Below are positions 10,047 through 20,066 of a stretch of 64,000 nt of DNA, piece by piece. The stretch spans positions 372,001 through 436,000 of the forward strand of contig NZ_AP020335.1 in the NCBI RefSeq assembly GCF_013340845.1, written 5' to 3'. The position numbers were made by a program, and so were the translations under genes. The notes under the pieces were generated by a model. It was not told the origin of the DNA, ran no database searches, and was given only the letters and a program-made list of their open reading frames with translations. Numbering within the stretch: position 1 is the first letter of the stretch; every line of letters begins with the position of its first letter. This DNA comes from Hydrogenovibrio marinus (GTDB lineage: Bacteria > Pseudomonadota > Gammaproteobacteria > Thiomicrospirales > Thiomicrospiraceae).

Positions 10047-10733
10047 ATGGGACAAAAAGTACATCCTATTGGGATTCGTTTAGGGATTACCAAAGATTGG
10101 AACGCTCGCTGGTATGCAGATAGTAAAAACTATTCTGATTTTCTTGTCAGTGATGTTGAAATTCGTAAAGAACTTAGCGAGAAGTTGAAACATGCTTCTG
10201 TAAGTAAAATTAATATTGAGCGTGTGGCTAATGGTATTCGTGTTGCGATCCATACGGCTAGACCTGGTGTCGTTATCGGTAAGAAAGGTGAAGACATTGA
10301 AAAATTGAAGGCTTCTTTGATGGCGAAAACTGGTATGCCAGTGAATATTGCTATTGAAGAGATCAAAAAGCCTGAGCTTGATGCGAAATTGGTTGCTGAG
10401 AGTATCGCTCAACAGCTTGAAAAGCGTATTCAATTCCGTCGTGCTATGAAGCGTGCGGTCGGAAATGCAATGCGTCTTGGTGCAGAAGGTATTAAAGTAA
10501 ATGTTTCTGGTCGTTTGAATGGAGCTGAAATTGCTCGTGCAGAATGGTACAGAGAAGGGCGTGTTCCTCTTCACACTTTGCGTGCAGATATCGATTATGC
10601 AACTTTCGAAGCTGACACTACTTACGGAAAGATTGGTGTAAAAGTTTGGATCTTTAAAGGTGAAAAACTTGAAAAAATCTCTATGGTAAGTGATGACAAG
10701 AAGCAGGCGAAAGCCAAGAAAGCTCGTAATTAA
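10047..10733 (+). CDS. rpsC: 30S ribosomal protein S3
   Basis: S3 forms part of the mRNA entry tunnel and ribosomal helicase activity with S4 and S5. It has 228 aa against 233 in E. coli. The N-terminal [13 protein letters not shown] and the KH domain with its [17 protein letters not shown] nucleic-acid loop are visible, and the C-terminal half contains [18 protein letters not shown]. It ends in a Lys/Ala-rich tail. AAGGAG precedes the ATG. Confidence 0.99.
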   Translation: MGQKVHPIGIRLGITKDWNARWYADSKNYSDFLVSDVEIRKELSEKLKHASVSKINIERVANGIRVAIHTARPGVVIGKKGEDIEKLKASLMAKTGMPVNIAIEEIKKPELDAKLVAESIAQQLEKRIQFRRAMKRAVGNAMRLGAEGIKVNVSGRLNGAEIARAEWYREGRVPLHTLRADIDYATFEADTTYGKIGVKVWIFKGEKLEKISMVSDDKKQAKAKKARN

Positions 10734-10747
10734 GGGGATAGCTTGTT

Positions 10748-11161
10748 ATGTTAATGCCAAAACGTACAAAATTTAGAAAAATGCATAAAGGCCGTAACCG
10801 TGGTCTAGCAAACGTTGGTAACAAGGTTAGCTTTGGTCAGTTCGGTTTGAAAGCTGTTGAGCGTGGTCGTATGACATCTCGCCAAATTGAGGCAGGTCGT
10901 CGTGTTATGACTCGTAAAGTTCGCCGTGGTGCGAAAATCTGGATTCGTGTTTTCCCTGATAAGCCGATTACCAATAAGCCACTAGAGGTTCGTATGGGTA
11001 AAGGTAAGGGGTCTGTTGAATACTGGGTTGCTCAAATTCAACCAGGTCGTGTCCTTTATGAAATGCAAGGTGTTGATGAAACGGTTGCTCGTGAAGCATT
11101 TGAGCTTGCAGCAGCTAAGCTACCTTTCAAAACACAATTTGTAACTAGAACGGTGATGTAA
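10748..11161 (+). CDS. rplP: 50S ribosomal protein L16
   Basis: Late-assembly 50S protein near the A-site tRNA elbow. It is 137 aa against 136 in E. coli. The start at 10748 (MLMPKRTKF) aligns with MLQPKRTKF of E. coli, so the second ATG at 10754 is not preferred. [11 protein letters not shown] and [13 protein letters not shown] are conserved. Its stop codon is immediately followed by the rpmC ATG. Confidence 0.98.
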   Translation: MLMPKRTKFRKMHKGRNRGLANVGNKVSFGQFGLKAVERGRMTSRQIEAGRRVMTRKVRRGAKIWIRVFPDKPITNKPLEVRMGKGKGSVEYWVAQIQPGRVLYEMQGVDETVAREAFELAAAKLPFKTQFVTRTVM

Positions 11162-11350
11162 ATGACTGCAGAATTGAAAACTAAATCTGTTGAAGAGCTT
11201 AAAGAAGAGCTGTTGGCTCTTCTTCAAGAGCAATTTAACTTGAGAATGCAACATGCGACTGGTCAGTTGAAAAACACTGCTCAATTGAAAACAGTTCGCC
11301 GTTCTGTTGCAAGAGTTAAAACCATCATTCGTGAAAAAGTGAGTAAATAA
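11162..11350 (+). CDS. rpmC: 50S ribosomal protein L29
   Basis: Small helical protein beside L23 at the tunnel exit. It is 62 aa against 63 in E. coli, with the usual two-helix pattern ([21 protein letters not shown], then a basic C-terminal helix). The ATG abuts the rplP stop codon with no gap, which implies coupled translation. Confidence 0.97.
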   Translation: MTAELKTKSVEELKEELLALLQEQFNLRMQHATGQLKNTAQLKTVRRSVARVKTIIREKVSK

Positions 11351-11352
11351 GA

Positions 11353-11616
11353 ATGGCTGGTCAAGAAAATAAAGCACGTACAATGCAGGGTGTTGTTGTA
11401 AGCAACGGGATGGAAAAATCAATTGTTGTTTCTATCGAACGTTTTATCAAACACTCTAAATACAAGAAGTTCGTTAAGAAGTCTACAAAACTAATGGCAC
11501 ATGATGCAGATAATACTGCAGGTGTTGGCGATAAGGTAACGATTGCAGAATGCAAGCCTTTATCAAAAAACAAATCATGGACACTAGTAAGTGTGGATGA
11601 GAAAGCAGCTCTTTAA
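11353..11616 (+). CDS. rpsQ: 30S ribosomal protein S17
   Basis: OB-fold primary binder of 16S rRNA in the 30S body. It has 87 aa against 84 in E. coli. The [17 protein letters not shown] and [18 protein letters not shown] motifs are typical. Two bases after rpmC. Last gene of the S10 operon; the spc promoter lies just downstream and no clear terminator intervenes. Confidence 0.98.
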   Translation: MAGQENKARTMQGVVVSNGMEKSIVVSIERFIKHSKYKKFVKKSTKLMAHDADNTAGVGDKVTIAECKPLSKNKSWTLVSVDEKAAL

Positions 11617-11622
11617 TAAGGG

Positions 11623-11650
11623 TTGCATAAGATAAAAATTTTGATATAAT
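11623..11650 (+). promoter_or_regulatory. spc operon promoter (sigma70 type)
   Basis: TTGCAT (11623-11628), 16-base spacer, perfect TATAAT (11645-11650), just after the rpsQ stop codon. Predicted start is near 11657, a few bases before the large leader hairpin. Confidence 0.65.
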
Positions 11651-11663
11651 ACGCAAAATTTTT

Positions 11664-11722
11664 AAAACCGCCATTGTGGCCAAGCCTATTTTGATAGGGA
11701 CTAGCTACTTTGGTGGTTTTTG
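11664..11722 (+). terminator. Branched leader hairpin upstream of rplN (candidate attenuator)
   Basis: Ten-pair outer stem (11664-11673 with 11711-11720, one G-U) encloses an inner perfect 5-bp stem CCTAT/ATAGG (11685-11689, 11694-11698). The outer stem ends in a T run. The structure lies between the spc promoter and rplN, so it may attenuate the spc operon or bind a ribosomal protein. Confidence 0.6.
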
Positions 11723-11758
11723 TGTTGTTTATAAAATAATTTTGGATGGAGTTCCATC

Positions 11759-12127
11759 ATGATTCAAATGCAAACTGTGCTTGATGTTGCTGATAACAGT
11801 GGCGCGCGTAGAGTCCAATGTATCAAAGTATTGGGTGGTTCAAAGCGTCGCTATGCAAGTGTTGGTGACATTATTAAAGTTGCTGTAAAAGAAGCAACTC
11901 CACGCGGAAAAGTGAAAAAAGGTGATGTTTATAATGCAGTTGTTGTAAGAACAGCTTCTGGTGTTAGACGTCAAGATGGTTCAAAAATTAAATTTGATGG
12001 CAATGCTGCTGTTATTTTGAATGCAAAGCTGGAGCCAATCGGAACCCGTATTTTTGGCCCTGTTACTCGTGAGCTTCGTAACGATCGTTTCATGAAGATT
12101 GTTTCATTGGCTCCAGAAGTTTTATAA
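11759..12127 (+). CDS. rplN: 50S ribosomal protein L14
   Basis: L14 sits at the subunit interface and is the binding site of the silencing factor RsfS. 122 aa (123 in E. coli). Typical [28 protein letters not shown]-terminus and the C-terminal [13 protein letters not shown] segment. The ATG follows GGATGGAG. First gene of the spc operon, behind a long structured leader. Confidence 0.99.
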   Translation: MIQMQTVLDVADNSGARRVQCIKVLGGSKRRYASVGDIIKVAVKEATPRGKVKKGDVYNAVVVRTASGVRRQDGSKIKFDGNAAVILNAKLEPIGTRIFGPVTRELRNDRFMKIVSLAPEVL

Positions 12128-12137
12128 GGAATTAATG

Positions 12138-12452
12138 ATGAATCGTCTAAGAAAAGGTGATGAGGTTATCGTTATTGCAGGTAAAGATAAGGGAAAACGT
12201 GGATCGGTTTCTCACGTAATGCAGAACGGTAAATTACTTGTAGATGGGATTAATTTAGCAAAAAAACACGTTAAGCCAAATCCTATGACAGGAGAGCAGG
12301 GTGGTATCGTTTCTAAGGAAATGCCAATCGATGCTTCAAATGTTGCTTTGTATAACCCTGAGACAAAGAAAGCTGACCGTGTTGGGATTAAGGTTGAGGA
12401 CGATAAGAAAGTTCGCTTCTTTAAATCTAATGGTAAAGCGGTTGACGCTTAA
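12138..12452 (+). CDS. rplX: 50S ribosomal protein L24
   Basis: Assembly-initiating 50S protein. From ATG 12138 it is 104 aa, equal to E. coli. The frame stays open upstream into rplN, but those residues are not L24-like; the AAGGA at 12126-12130 supports 12138 (7-base spacing) over the tandem ATG at 12135. KOW motif region [18 protein letters not shown] is at the N-terminus, and [21 protein letters not shown] near the end. Confidence 0.97.
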   Translation: MNRLRKGDEVIVIAGKDKGKRGSVSHVMQNGKLLVDGINLAKKHVKPNPMTGEQGGIVSKEMPIDASNVALYNPETKKADRVGIKVEDDKKVRFFKSNGKAVDA

Positions 12453-12466
12453 GAGTAGGTTTAGAT

Positions 12467-13006
12467 ATGGCAAGATTACAAAAAGTATATAAGGATCAAG
12501 TTCTTCCACAATTGATGGAGAAGTTTGGTTACAAGTCTCCAATGCAGGCGCCAAAACTGTCTAAAATTACAGTAAACATGGGTGTCGGTGAAGCTATTGG
12601 TGATAAAAAATTCCTTGATAATGCAGTTGCTGATATGGAAGCGATTACTGGTCAAAAAGCATTGAGAACAGTTGCTCGTAAATCTGTTGCAAGCTTTAAA
12701 GTTCGTGATGGTTATCCACTTGGATGTAAAGTTACTCTCCGTGGCGAGAAAATGTATGAGTTTCTTGATCGTTTGATCAATATTGCTCTACCTCGTGTGC
12801 GTGACTTCCAAGGTGTTAAAGCAAATGCATTTGATGGTCGCGGAAACTATAACCTAGGTGTTAAAGAGCAAATTATCTTCCCAGAGATTGAATTCGAAAA
12901 GGTTGACAAAATTCGTGGTATGGACATTAACTTCACTACTACTGCGTCAACTAACGAAGAAGCTAAAGCTCTTTTAGAAGCCTTTAATTTCCCATTTAAA
13001 AAGTAA
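12467..13006 (+). CDS. rplE: 50S ribosomal protein L5
   Basis: L5 binds 5S rRNA and forms an intersubunit bridge with S13. 179 aa, the E. coli length. The conserved [11 protein letters not shown] segment, the P-site loop around [17 protein letters not shown] and the C-terminal [13 protein letters not shown] are present. In E. coli S8 represses the spc operon at the start of this gene; no clear S8-type helix was identified here by eye. Confidence 0.99.
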   Translation: MARLQKVYKDQVLPQLMEKFGYKSPMQAPKLSKITVNMGVGEAIGDKKFLDNAVADMEAITGQKALRTVARKSVASFKVRDGYPLGCKVTLRGEKMYEFLDRLINIALPRVRDFQGVKANAFDGRGNYNLGVKEQIIFPEIEFEKVDKIRGMDINFTTTASTNEEAKALLEAFNFPFKK

Positions 13007-13018
13007 TAGAGGTTTCTT

Positions 13019-13324
13019 ATGGCTAAACAATCAATGATTGCAAGAGAAAAGAAACGCGCAAAAACGGTTTCTAAATATGCTGCAAAACGCGCTGAGCTTA
13101 AAAAAGTATCTGTTGATCTGACTTTGAGCTTTGAAGAGCGAATGGATGCAATTGAGAAGTTGAATAAGCTTCCTAGAAATGCTTCACCTGTTCGTCAACA
13201 AAATCGTTGTCGTTTGACAGGACGTCCTCATGGTGTGTATAGAAAGTTCGGGTTATCACGTAATATGCTAAGACAGTTGGCTATGCAGGGTGATGTACCT
13301 GGTTTAAGAAAAGCAAGTTGGTAA
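13019..13324 (+). CDS. rpsN: 30S ribosomal protein S14 (zinc-independent form)
   Basis: 30S head protein. The 101-aa length and absence of the CxxC...CxxC zinc ribbon place it in the long, zinc-free class of E. coli. [26 protein letters not shown] at the C-terminus is diagnostic. 12 bases after rplE and 12 before rpsH, each with a purine-rich ribosome-binding site. Confidence 0.98.
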   Translation: MAKQSMIAREKKRAKTVSKYAAKRAELKKVSVDLTLSFEERMDAIEKLNKLPRNASPVRQQNRCRLTGRPHGVYRKFGLSRNMLRQLAMQGDVPGLRKASW

Positions 13325-13336
13325 GGATAAAATAAT

Positions 13337-13732
13337 ATGAGTATGTCTGACCCAATAGCGGATATGTTAACTCGCATTCGAAATGGCCAGATGGCTGGGC
13401 ATTCGAGTGTTATTATGCCGTCATCTAAAGTAAAAGTTGCAGTTGCAAAAGTGCTTGCAGATGAAGGTTATGTGAATGCATATAGCGTGAATGAAAAAGA
13501 TGGTAAGTCTGAGTTGGCTTTGGATTTGAAATATTATGACGGTAAGCCTGTAATCGAAATGATCAAGCGCGTTAGTCGTCCTGGTCTTCGTGTTTACAAA
13601 AACAAAGATGAATTACCAAAAGTAATCGGTGGCCTTGGAGTTGCAATTGTTTCAACTTCTAAGGGTGTAATGTCTGACCGCGCAGCGAGAAGTGCTGGAG
13701 TTGGCGGTGAGATCATTTGTTACATAGCATAA
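13337..13732 (+). CDS. rpsH: 30S ribosomal protein S8
   Basis: Primary 16S rRNA binder of the central domain and, in E. coli, translational repressor of the spc operon. 131 aa against 130. The start [18 protein letters not shown] aligns with the family, supporting the first of two ATGs. The C-terminal [13 protein letters not shown] motif is intact. Confidence 0.99.
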   Translation: MSMSDPIADMLTRIRNGQMAGHSSVIMPSSKVKVAVAKVLADEGYVNAYSVNEKDGKSELALDLKYYDGKPVIEMIKRVSRPGLRVYKNKDELPKVIGGLGVAIVSTSKGVMSDRAARSAGVGGEIICYIA

Positions 13733-13744
13733 GGAGAAGTTGCA

Positions 13745-14278
13745 ATGTCAAGAATCGCTAAGTCTCCTATTGCTGTCCCAGCAGGTGTGGAAATTAAAGT
13801 TAATGGTACTGAAGTAGCTGTAAAAGGCTCAAAAGGTGCATTAACAAAAGTGTTCAATGATGCTGTTGTTGTTGATGTTAACGATGGAGTTGTTAATGTT
13901 TCTCCTAAAACTGAAACAAAAACAGGATGGGCGCAAGCTGGTACTGCAAGATCAATTATCAGCAACATGGTTGTTGGTGTAACAGAAGGTTTTGAAAAGC
14001 GTCTAAATTTGGTCGGTGTTGGTTACCGTGCGCAAGCACAAGGTAAAGTTCTTAACTTGACCCTAGGTTTTTCTCATCCAGTTAATCACGAGCTTCCAGA
14101 AGGAATTACAGTAGAAACTCCTTCTCAAACAGAAATCGTAGTTAAGGGTGCTGATAAGCAAGTTGTTGGTCAAGTAGCCGCAGAAATTAGAGGTTATCGT
14201 CCGCCTGAGCCTTATAAAGGTAAAGGTGTTAAGTACTCTGATGAGTGGATCCTTCGTAAAGAAGCTAAGAAGAAGTAA
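13745..14278 (+). CDS. rplF: 50S ribosomal protein L6
   Basis: L6 lies near the sarcin-ricin loop and the factor-binding site; 177 aa, the E. coli length, made of two related domains. [21 protein letters not shown] at the N-terminus and [26 protein letters not shown] at the C-terminus are typical. AAGGAG precedes the ATG. Confidence 0.99.
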   Translation: MSRIAKSPIAVPAGVEIKVNGTEVAVKGSKGALTKVFNDAVVVDVNDGVVNVSPKTETKTGWAQAGTARSIISNMVVGVTEGFEKRLNLVGVGYRAQAQGKVLNLTLGFSHPVNHELPEGITVETPSQTEIVVKGADKQVVGQVAAEIRGYRPPEPYKGKGVKYSDEWILRKEAKKK

Positions 14279-14293
14279 AGGTTGGGAAAAGAT

Positions 14294-14647
14294 ATGGATA
14301 AGAAAACTACCCGACTACGTAGAGCTAAAAAGATTAGAGCAAAAGTGTCTGCACAGAAAGTGGCTCGTTTGTGCGTACATCGCACACCTAAGCACATTTA
14401 TGCTCAAATTATTTCTGCAGACGGTACTACCGTTATTGCTGCTAGCTCAACAGTACAAGCGGATATTAAAAAAGAAGTTGGTTTTGGTGGAAATAAAGAT
14501 GCTGCCAAAATCGTTGGTAAGTCTATTGCTGAAAAAGCAAAAGCGGCAGGTATTGAGTCTGTTGCATTTGATAGATCTGGATTTAAATACCACGGTCGTA
14601 TTCAGGAACTAGCAGATTCAGCCCGTGAAAACGGTCTTCAATTTTAA
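14294..14647 (+). CDS. rplR: 50S ribosomal protein L18
   Basis: L18 delivers 5S rRNA to the 50S subunit with L5. From ATG 14294 it is 117 aa, exactly the E. coli length, beginning [17 protein letters not shown]. The frame opens four codons earlier at a TTG (14282), which I reject because of the length match and the weak codon. The C-terminal [25 protein letters not shown] segment is diagnostic. Confidence 0.97.
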   Translation: MDKKTTRLRRAKKIRAKVSAQKVARLCVHRTPKHIYAQIISADGTTVIAASSTVQADIKKEVGFGGNKDAAKIVGKSIAEKAKAAGIESVAFDRSGFKYHGRIQELADSARENGLQF

Positions 14648-14661
14648 GAGAAGGGATAACG

Positions 14662-15171
14662 ATGTCTTCAAAAGAAATGCAAGAAGGTCAAGACGGTCTT
14701 ATCGAAAAATTGGTATCTGTTCGCCGAGTTGCTAAAGTAGTAAAAGGTGGGCGTGTATTCGGTTTTTCTGCACTTACTGTTGTAGGTGACGGAGAAGGTC
14801 GTGTTGGTTACGGAAGTGGTAAAGCGAGCGAAGTTCCTGTTGCAATTAAAAAAGCAATGGAAAAAGCGCGTCGTAACATGAAAGATGTTCATCTAAACGG
14901 AGCAACTCTTCAATACCCAATCAACTTTAAACAAGGTGCTGCAAACATTGTATTGCTTCCTGCTTCTGATGGTACAGGTATCATCGCAGGTGGTGCGATG
15001 CGTGCGGTGTTGGAAGCTGCTGGTGTAAAAGACGTATTAGCAAAATGTGTTGGTACTACGCGTCCAGTTAACGTTGTTCGTTCAACTGTAAATGCACTAA
15101 CAAGCATGAGTAGCCCAGACATGATTGCTGCAAAGCGCGGCAAATCTGTTGAAGAAATTTTAGGTGAGTAA
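14662..15171 (+). CDS. rpsE: 30S ribosomal protein S5
   Basis: S5 takes part in mRNA unwinding and decoding fidelity. 169 aa against 167 in E. coli. The double-stranded-RNA-binding-like N-terminal domain contains [18 protein letters not shown] and the second domain [14 protein letters not shown]. The spectinomycin-site loop looks wild-type. Its stop overlaps the rpmD ribosome-binding region. Confidence 0.99.
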   Translation: MSSKEMQEGQDGLIEKLVSVRRVAKVVKGGRVFGFSALTVVGDGEGRVGYGSGKASEVPVAIKKAMEKARRNMKDVHLNGATLQYPINFKQGAANIVLLPASDGTGIIAGGAMRAVLEAAGVKDVLAKCVGTTRPVNVVRSTVNALTSMSSPDMIAAKRGKSVEEILGE

Positions 15172-15172
15172 T

Positions 15173-15361
15173 ATGTCAGATAAGAAAACGTTGAATGTTA
15201 CTTTGGTTAAAAGCACTATTGGGCGTTTGCCAGCACACAAGGCTTGTGTATCTGGCTTGGGTCTAAGAAGAATGCACCAAACTGTAACAGTTATTGATAC
15301 GCCAGAAAATCGTGGCATGATCAATAAAGTTTCCTATCTGCTAAAAGTAGAGGAAGCTTAA
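15173..15361 (+). CDS. rpmD: 50S ribosomal protein L30
   Basis: Small 50S protein. From ATG 15173 it is 62 aa against 59 in E. coli. The frame opens at GTG 15164 inside rpsE, but AGGTGAG at 15162-15168 is better read as the ribosome-binding site for ATG 15173. The signature [19 protein letters not shown] is present. One base separates the rpsE stop from this start. Confidence 0.96.
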   Translation: MSDKKTLNVTLVKSTIGRLPAHKACVSGLGLRRMHQTVTVIDTPENRGMINKVSYLLKVEEA

Positions 15362-15362
15362 G

Positions 15363-15797
15363 ATGTATTTGAATAGTTTAAAACCTGCTGAGGGTGCAAA
15401 GACTGACGCTAAGCGTAAAGGTCGCGGTCAAGGTTCCGGTAACGGGAAAATGGCTGGACGTGGTCATAAAGGTCAGAAGTCTCGTTCAGGTGGGATGCCA
15501 AAAATCGGGTTTGAAGGTGGACAAATGCCTTTGCAACGTCGTTTGCCAAAGATTGGGTTTACTTCAAGAAAATCCCGTTTTGTTGCGGAGCTTCGTTTAG
15601 ATGATTTAACTAAAGTTAATGCTGATGTAATTGACTTGGCTGCAATCAAAGCGGCTGACTTAGTTGCTGATAACATTAAATCGGTAAAAGTTGTAAACAC
15701 TGGTGAAATCACTAAGGCAGTTAAGTTATCTGGCATTAGAACGACTGCTGGAGCTAAAGCTGCAATTGAAGCTGCAGGCGGAACAGTAGAAGCTTAA
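15363..15797 (+). CDS. rplO: 50S ribosomal protein L15
   Basis: Late 50S assembly protein, 144 aa as in E. coli. A long Gly/Arg/Lys-rich N-terminal extension ([22 protein letters not shown]) is followed by the globular domain; [21 protein letters not shown] is diagnostic. Two bases separate it from secY. Confidence 0.98.
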   Translation: MYLNSLKPAEGAKTDAKRKGRGQGSGNGKMAGRGHKGQKSRSGGMPKIGFEGGQMPLQRRLPKIGFTSRKSRFVAELRLDDLTKVNADVIDLAAIKAADLVADNIKSVKVVNTGEITKAVKLSGIRTTAGAKAAIEAAGGTVEA

Positions 15798-15799
15798 TT

Positions 15800-17116
15800 A
15801 TGAAAACGAGATCAATTGATAATTCTGGCGCCAACGAGCTAAGTCGAAAAATATTTTTCGTTTTGGGAGCGTTGATTGTATACAGATTGGGAACGCATGT
15901 TCCTGTTCCATTAATTGATCCCGTTGCACTAGCTGCAATGTTCGAGCAACAAAAGGGCACTATTCTAGACATGTTTAACATGTTTTCTGGAGGTGCCCTT
16001 CAGCGTTTATCAATCCTAGCTTTGGGAATTATGCCTTATATTTCTGCATCCATTATTATGCAGTTATTGACGGTAGTATCGCCTTCTTTGGAACAGTTAA
16101 AGAAAGAAGGTGGTGAGGCTGGGCGTCGCAAAATTACACAATATACTCGTTATGGTACTGTGGTGTTGGCAACGTTCCAGGCTCTAGGTGTTTCCATTGC
16201 ATTGGAATCTCAAAACATCAACGGTATGGCGGTTGTGCTTGAACCAGGAATTTGGTTTAAGGTGATTGCAGTTACGACATTGGTGAGTGGGACGATTTTC
16301 TTGATGTGGCTTGGAGAGCAAATCACTGAAAGAGGGATTGGAAATGGTATTTCGCTGATCATTTTTGCAGGTATTGTTGCGGGGCTTCCTAAAGCACTAG
16401 GTGGAACTTTTGAGCAGGTTAATACAGGTGCGATGCATGCAATTACTGCATTTGTTCTGTTGATTCTTGTATTTCTTGTTATCGCATTTGTTGTTTTTGT
16501 GGAAAGGGGTCAAAGAAGATTACCTATCCATTATGCCCAACAGATGAGAGGCAGAAAACTTTATGGTGGTCAGCAAAGCCATTTGCCTTTAAAGCTAAAT
16601 ATGGCGGGTGTTATTCCTCCAATTTTTGCATCAAGCATTATTCTGTTCCCGGCGACCCTTGGTGGTTGGTTTGGATCAGCTGAAAATATGGGATGGTTGA
16701 AAGACATTGCAACAACGATGTCTCCAGGTCAGCCTTTATATATTCTGGCTTATGCCGCGGCAATTATTTTCTTTTGTTTCTTTTATACAGCGATCGTATT
16801 TGATCCAAAAGAAATAGCAAATAATCTAGCAAAATCAGGGGCGTTCTTGAAGGGTATCCCTCCTTACAAGGCTACCGAAAAAAGGCTAGATTCAGTCATG
16901 AGTAGATTGACTCTTGCTGGGGCGATTTACATTACTTTGGTGTGTTTGTTGCCAGAGTTCTTGATTTTGTATTGGAATGTACCGTTCTATTTTGGCGGCA
17001 CATCCCTGTTGATTATCGTTGTGGTTGTTATGGACTTTATGACAAATGTCCAAGCTCATATGCAATCAGGACAATATGAAAACATGATGAAGAAAGCAAA
17101 TTTAAAAGGAAGGTAA
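15800..17116 (+). CDS. secY: Preprotein translocase subunit SecY
   Basis: Channel subunit of the SecYEG inner-membrane translocon. It has 438 aa with about ten hydrophobic segments. The plug-region [27 protein letters not shown], the cytosolic loop [18 protein letters not shown] that contacts SecA and ribosomes, and the [19 protein letters not shown] segment are conserved. It follows rplO by 2 bases. In most Gammaproteobacteria rpmJ comes next; here it does not. Confidence 0.98.
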   Translation: MKTRSIDNSGANELSRKIFFVLGALIVYRLGTHVPVPLIDPVALAAMFEQQKGTILDMFNMFSGGALQRLSILALGIMPYISASIIMQLLTVVSPSLEQLKKEGGEAGRRKITQYTRYGTVVLATFQALGVSIALESQNINGMAVVLEPGIWFKVIAVTTLVSGTIFLMWLGEQITERGIGNGISLIIFAGIVAGLPKALGGTFEQVNTGAMHAITAFVLLILVFLVIAFVVFVERGQRRLPIHYAQQMRGRKLYGGQQSHLPLKLNMAGVIPPIFASSIILFPATLGGWFGSAENMGWLKDIATTMSPGQPLYILAYAAAIIFFCFFYTAIVFDPKEIANNLAKSGAFLKGIPPYKATEKRLDSVMSRLTLAGAIYITLVCLLPEFLILYWNVPFYFGGTSLLIIVVVVMDFMTNVQAHMQSGQYENMMKKANLKGR

Positions 17117-17177
17117 TTTGATTTAAGTGTCAAACATTTACTTCAAATTATCGCTAGTAATTTAAAGTGAAAGTGAG

Positions 17178-17183
17178 TATAAT
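17178..17183 (+). promoter_or_regulatory. Possible -10 element of the alpha operon
   Basis: A perfect TATAAT at 17178-17183 in the secY-rpsM gap, 40 bases before rpsM. No good -35 is visible at 16-18 bases upstream, so the alpha operon may also be read from the spc promoter. Confidence 0.35.
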
Positions 17184-17222
17184 TGCTCGTTTTTCGGTAG
17201 ATGGATAGTTAAGGAGCGCAAA

Positions 17223-17579
17223 ATGGCTCGTATTGCCGGCGTAAATATTCCACAAAACAAGCATATTGTTATTGGATTAAGATCGATCTACGGTGTTGGT
17301 CAAACAACAGCTCAAAAAATTTGTGATGCTGTAAAGTTGGATCCAACTACTAAGGTTCGAGATCTAACTGAAGATCAGTTAGAAGCTCTGCGTGCAGAAG
17401 TAACGAATTACAAAATTGAAGGTGACTTGAGACGTGATGTTTCTATGAACATCAAGCGTCTTATGGATATGGGTTGTTACCGTGGTATTCGTCATCGTCG
17501 TAGTCTTCCATTAAGAGGACAGCGTACTAAGACAAATGCACGTACCCGTAAAGGTCCTAAGAAGCCTATTAAGCGTTAA
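17223..17579 (+). CDS. rpsM: 30S ribosomal protein S13
   Basis: S13 forms intersubunit bridges with L5 and touches P-site tRNA. 118 aa, the E. coli length. [14 protein letters not shown], the helix-hairpin-helix [12 protein letters not shown], and the basic tail [21 protein letters not shown] are typical. AAGGAG precedes ATG. First gene of the alpha operon. Confidence 0.99.
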   Translation: MARIAGVNIPQNKHIVIGLRSIYGVGQTTAQKICDAVKLDPTTKVRDLTEDQLEALRAEVTNYKIEGDLRRDVSMNIKRLMDMGCYRGIRHRRSLPLRGQRTKTNARTRKGPKKPIKR

Positions 17580-17600
17580 GCACTAATTTAGAGAATAGAT

Positions 17601-17990
17601 ATGGCAAAAGCAAAAACTCGTGTTAAAAAGAAGGCCAAACAAGTCGTAACTGATGCAGTTGCGCATGTTCATGCTACTTTTAATAACACCATTGTGACGA
17701 TTACCGACCGTCAAGGTAATGCTCTTTGTTGGGCTACTGCTGGTGGTAGTGGTTTCCGTGGTTCGCGTAAAAGCACTCCTTTTGCAGCGCAGGTTGCTGC
17801 AGAGAAAGCGGGTCAGCTAGCGACAGAGTATGGTGTTAAAAATATGGACGTTATGGTTAAAGGCCCAGGGCCAGGACGTGATTCTGCCGTTAGAGGATTG
17901 AACAGCGTTGGTTTCAAAATTACATCTATTGCTGATGTAACACCAATCCCTCATAACGGATGTCGTCCACCTAAGAAACGTCGCGTTTAA
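17601..17990 (+). CDS. rpsK: 30S ribosomal protein S11
   Basis: S11 forms the 30S platform and touches the mRNA near the Shine-Dalgarno helix. 129 aa, the E. coli length. [21 protein letters not shown] and the C-terminal [16 protein letters not shown] are diagnostic. 21 bases after rpsM. Confidence 0.99.
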   Translation: MAKAKTRVKKKAKQVVTDAVAHVHATFNNTIVTITDRQGNALCWATAGGSGFRGSRKSTPFAAQVAAEKAGQLATEYGVKNMDVMVKGPGPGRDSAVRGLNSVGFKITSIADVTPIPHNGCRPPKKRRV

Positions 17991-18007
17991 TTAGAGGTAG
18001 TAGATAG

Positions 18008-18628
18008 ATGGCTAGATATATTGGTCCAAAGTGTAAACTGTCTCGCCGTGAAGGTACTGATCTGTTTTTGAAGAGCGGTGTTCGTAGCATCGAATCAAAA
18101 TGTAAGATCGATCAGCTTCCTGGTCAGCATGGTGCTGGTCGTAAGCGTGTTACCGAATATGGTTTACAGTTAAGAGAAAAACAAAAAGTTCGTAGAATCT
18201 ATGGAGTTCTTGAGAAGAAGTTCCGTCTTTACTATAAAGAAGCGGATCGTCGCAAAGGTTCAACTGGTGTTAACCTTCTACAAATTCTAGAATCAAGACT
18301 TGATAACGTTGTCTACAGAATGGGATTCGCTTCTACAAGAGCTGAAGCTCGTCAGTTGGTTTCTCATAAGGCAATCCAAGTAAACGGACAGGCTGTTAAC
18401 ATCCCTTCTTTTGAAGTTTCTGCAGGTGATGTTGTCAGCATAAGAGAAAAATCACGCAATCAGTCTCGTATTGCAACTGCACTAGAATTGAGTGCACAAG
18501 CAGGTAACGTTAGCTGGGTAGAAGTTGATACCTCTAAGTTTGAAGGTGTTTTCAAATCTGTACCAGATCGTACTGATTTATCTTCAGATATTTCTGAAAA
18601 CTTGATTGTAGAGCTTTACTCTAAGTAA
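18008..18628 (+). CDS. rpsD: 30S ribosomal protein S4
   Basis: Primary 16S rRNA binder and mRNA-entry helicase component; in E. coli it represses the alpha operon by binding the rpsM leader pseudoknot. 206 aa, the E. coli length. [23 protein letters not shown] is typical, as is the S4 RNA-binding domain (about residues 95-155) with [14 protein letters not shown]. The zinc-free class applies, since only one N-terminal Cys remains. Confidence 0.99.
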   Translation: MARYIGPKCKLSRREGTDLFLKSGVRSIESKCKIDQLPGQHGAGRKRVTEYGLQLREKQKVRRIYGVLEKKFRLYYKEADRRKGSTGVNLLQILESRLDNVVYRMGFASTRAEARQLVSHKAIQVNGQAVNIPSFEVSAGDVVSIREKSRNQSRIATALELSAQAGNVSWVEVDTSKFEGVFKSVPDRTDLSSDISENLIVELYSK

Positions 18629-18653
18629 CCCTTTGAAACGGAGATAACTTCTC

Positions 18654-19634
18654 ATGCAAGAAATGCTAGAGCAGCTACTGACTCCACGTTTAGTAGATAT
18701 CAAAAAAGTAAATGGTTTTCATAGCCGTGTGACTTTAGAGCCATTAGAACGTGGTTTTGGGCATACGCTTGGAAATGCTCTAAGAAGAATTCTTTTATCA
18801 TCAATGCCAGGTGCTGCGATTGTAGAAGCACAAATTGATGGTGTACTACATGAGTACTCATCAATTGAAGGTGTACGTGAAGATGTTTTAGAGATTCTTC
18901 TTAATTTAAAAGAGGTTTCTATTAAATTAAACGAAAGCTCTGAGGCTGAATTAACTCTAAGCAAGAAAGGTCCAGCTGTTGTTACTGCTGGCGATATTCA
19001 GCTAAATCATGATACTGAAGTTATGAATCCAGACTTGGTTATTGCTCACTTAAGCGAAGGCGCTGAGTTGTCAATGACTTTAAAAGTGGAAAAGGGAATT
19101 GGTTATCGTGCATCGGTACAGTCTGATGATACCTCTATTGGTTCATTGAAACTGGATGCAAGTTTCAGCCCTGTTCAAACTGTAAGCTATGAAGTGCAAA
19201 ATGCACGTGTAGAACAGAGAACAGACTTAGACAAATTAATTCTTGATGTTGTAACTGATGGAACTCTAGATCCTGAAGATGCAATCAAACAAGCAGCGAC
19301 TGTATTACATTACCAGTTGATTGCGTTTGTTGATCTGAAGCATAAAGAGATCGTTGTACAGGAAGAAGAAGAAAACGAATTTGATCCTATTTATCTACAA
19401 CCAGTAGATGATTTGGAATTGACTGTTCGTTCAGCGAACTGCTTGAAAGCTGAGCAGATTTACTATATCGGTGATCTTGTACAAAGAGCAGAATCAAGCT
19501 TATTGAAAACGCCTAATTTAGGTAAAAAATCTTTGCAGGAAATCAAAGACGTGCTTGCACAAAGAGGTCTTGGTTTAGGAACAAAACTCGAAAACTGGCC
19601 ACCTTCAAGCTTGGTCAGCAAAGAGTCAGCATAA
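18654..19634 (+). CDS. rpoA: DNA-directed RNA polymerase subunit alpha
   Basis: Dimer platform for RNA polymerase assembly, plus a C-terminal domain that binds UP elements and activators. 326 aa against 329 in E. coli. The N-terminal domain has [22 protein letters not shown]; the linker is acidic ([10 protein letters not shown]); the C-terminal domain has [13 protein letters not shown] with the DNA-contacting Arg and [12 protein letters not shown]. 25 bases after rpsD. Confidence 0.99.
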   Translation: MQEMLEQLLTPRLVDIKKVNGFHSRVTLEPLERGFGHTLGNALRRILLSSMPGAAIVEAQIDGVLHEYSSIEGVREDVLEILLNLKEVSIKLNESSEAELTLSKKGPAVVTAGDIQLNHDTEVMNPDLVIAHLSEGAELSMTLKVEKGIGYRASVQSDDTSIGSLKLDASFSPVQTVSYEVQNARVEQRTDLDKLILDVVTDGTLDPEDAIKQAATVLHYQLIAFVDLKHKEIVVQEEEENEFDPIYLQPVDDLELTVRSANCLKAEQIYYIGDLVQRAESSLLKTPNLGKKSLQEIKDVLAQRGLGLGTKLENWPPSSLVSKESA

Positions 19635-19650
19635 TTTAAAGGAAACACTC

Positions 19651-20034
19651 ATGCGTCATCGTAAAAGTGGTCGTAAATTAAATCGCAATAGTTCACATCG
19701 CAAGGCAATGTTTAGAAACATGTCGGCTTCTTTGATTGAGCACGAAGTGATTAAAACAACTGTTGCGAAAGCAAAAGAGTTGCGCACCATTGCTGAGCCA
19801 TTAATTACTCTGGCTAAGCAGGATAGTGTGCATAACAGAAGAGTTGCTTTTTCACGTTTGCGTGATAAAGCTGCGGTAGGTAAATTGTTCACTGATTTGG
19901 GACCTCGTTATGAGTCTCGTCCAGGCGGATATATTCGCATTTTGAAATGCGGCTACCGTGATGGTGATAATGCACCTATGGCTTATGTTGAATTGGTTGA
20001 TCGTCCAGTAGTGGAATCAGCTGAAGAAGCTTAA
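19651..20034 (+). CDS. rplQ: 50S ribosomal protein L17
   Basis: 50S protein at the tunnel-exit side. 127 aa, the E. coli length. [24 protein letters not shown] and [22 protein letters not shown] are diagnostic. Last gene of the alpha operon, followed 8 bases later by an intrinsic terminator. Confidence 0.99.
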   Translation: MRHRKSGRKLNRNSSHRKAMFRNMSASLIEHEVIKTTVAKAKELRTIAEPLITLAKQDSVHNRRVAFSRLRDKAAVGKLFTDLGPRYESRPGGYIRILKCGYRDGDNAPMAYVELVDRPVVESAEEA

Positions 20035-20042
20035 GCTTTAAG

Positions 20043-20064
20043 GCCAGCGCAAGCTGGCTTTTTT
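20043..20064 (+). terminator. Alpha operon terminator
   Basis: Perfect 6-bp stem GCCAGC (20043-20048) and GCTGGC (20053-20058) with a GCAA tetraloop, then six T. The next gene starts only two bases after the T run, so the hairpin occupies the place of its ribosome-binding site. Confidence 0.85.
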
Positions 20065-20066
20065 AT

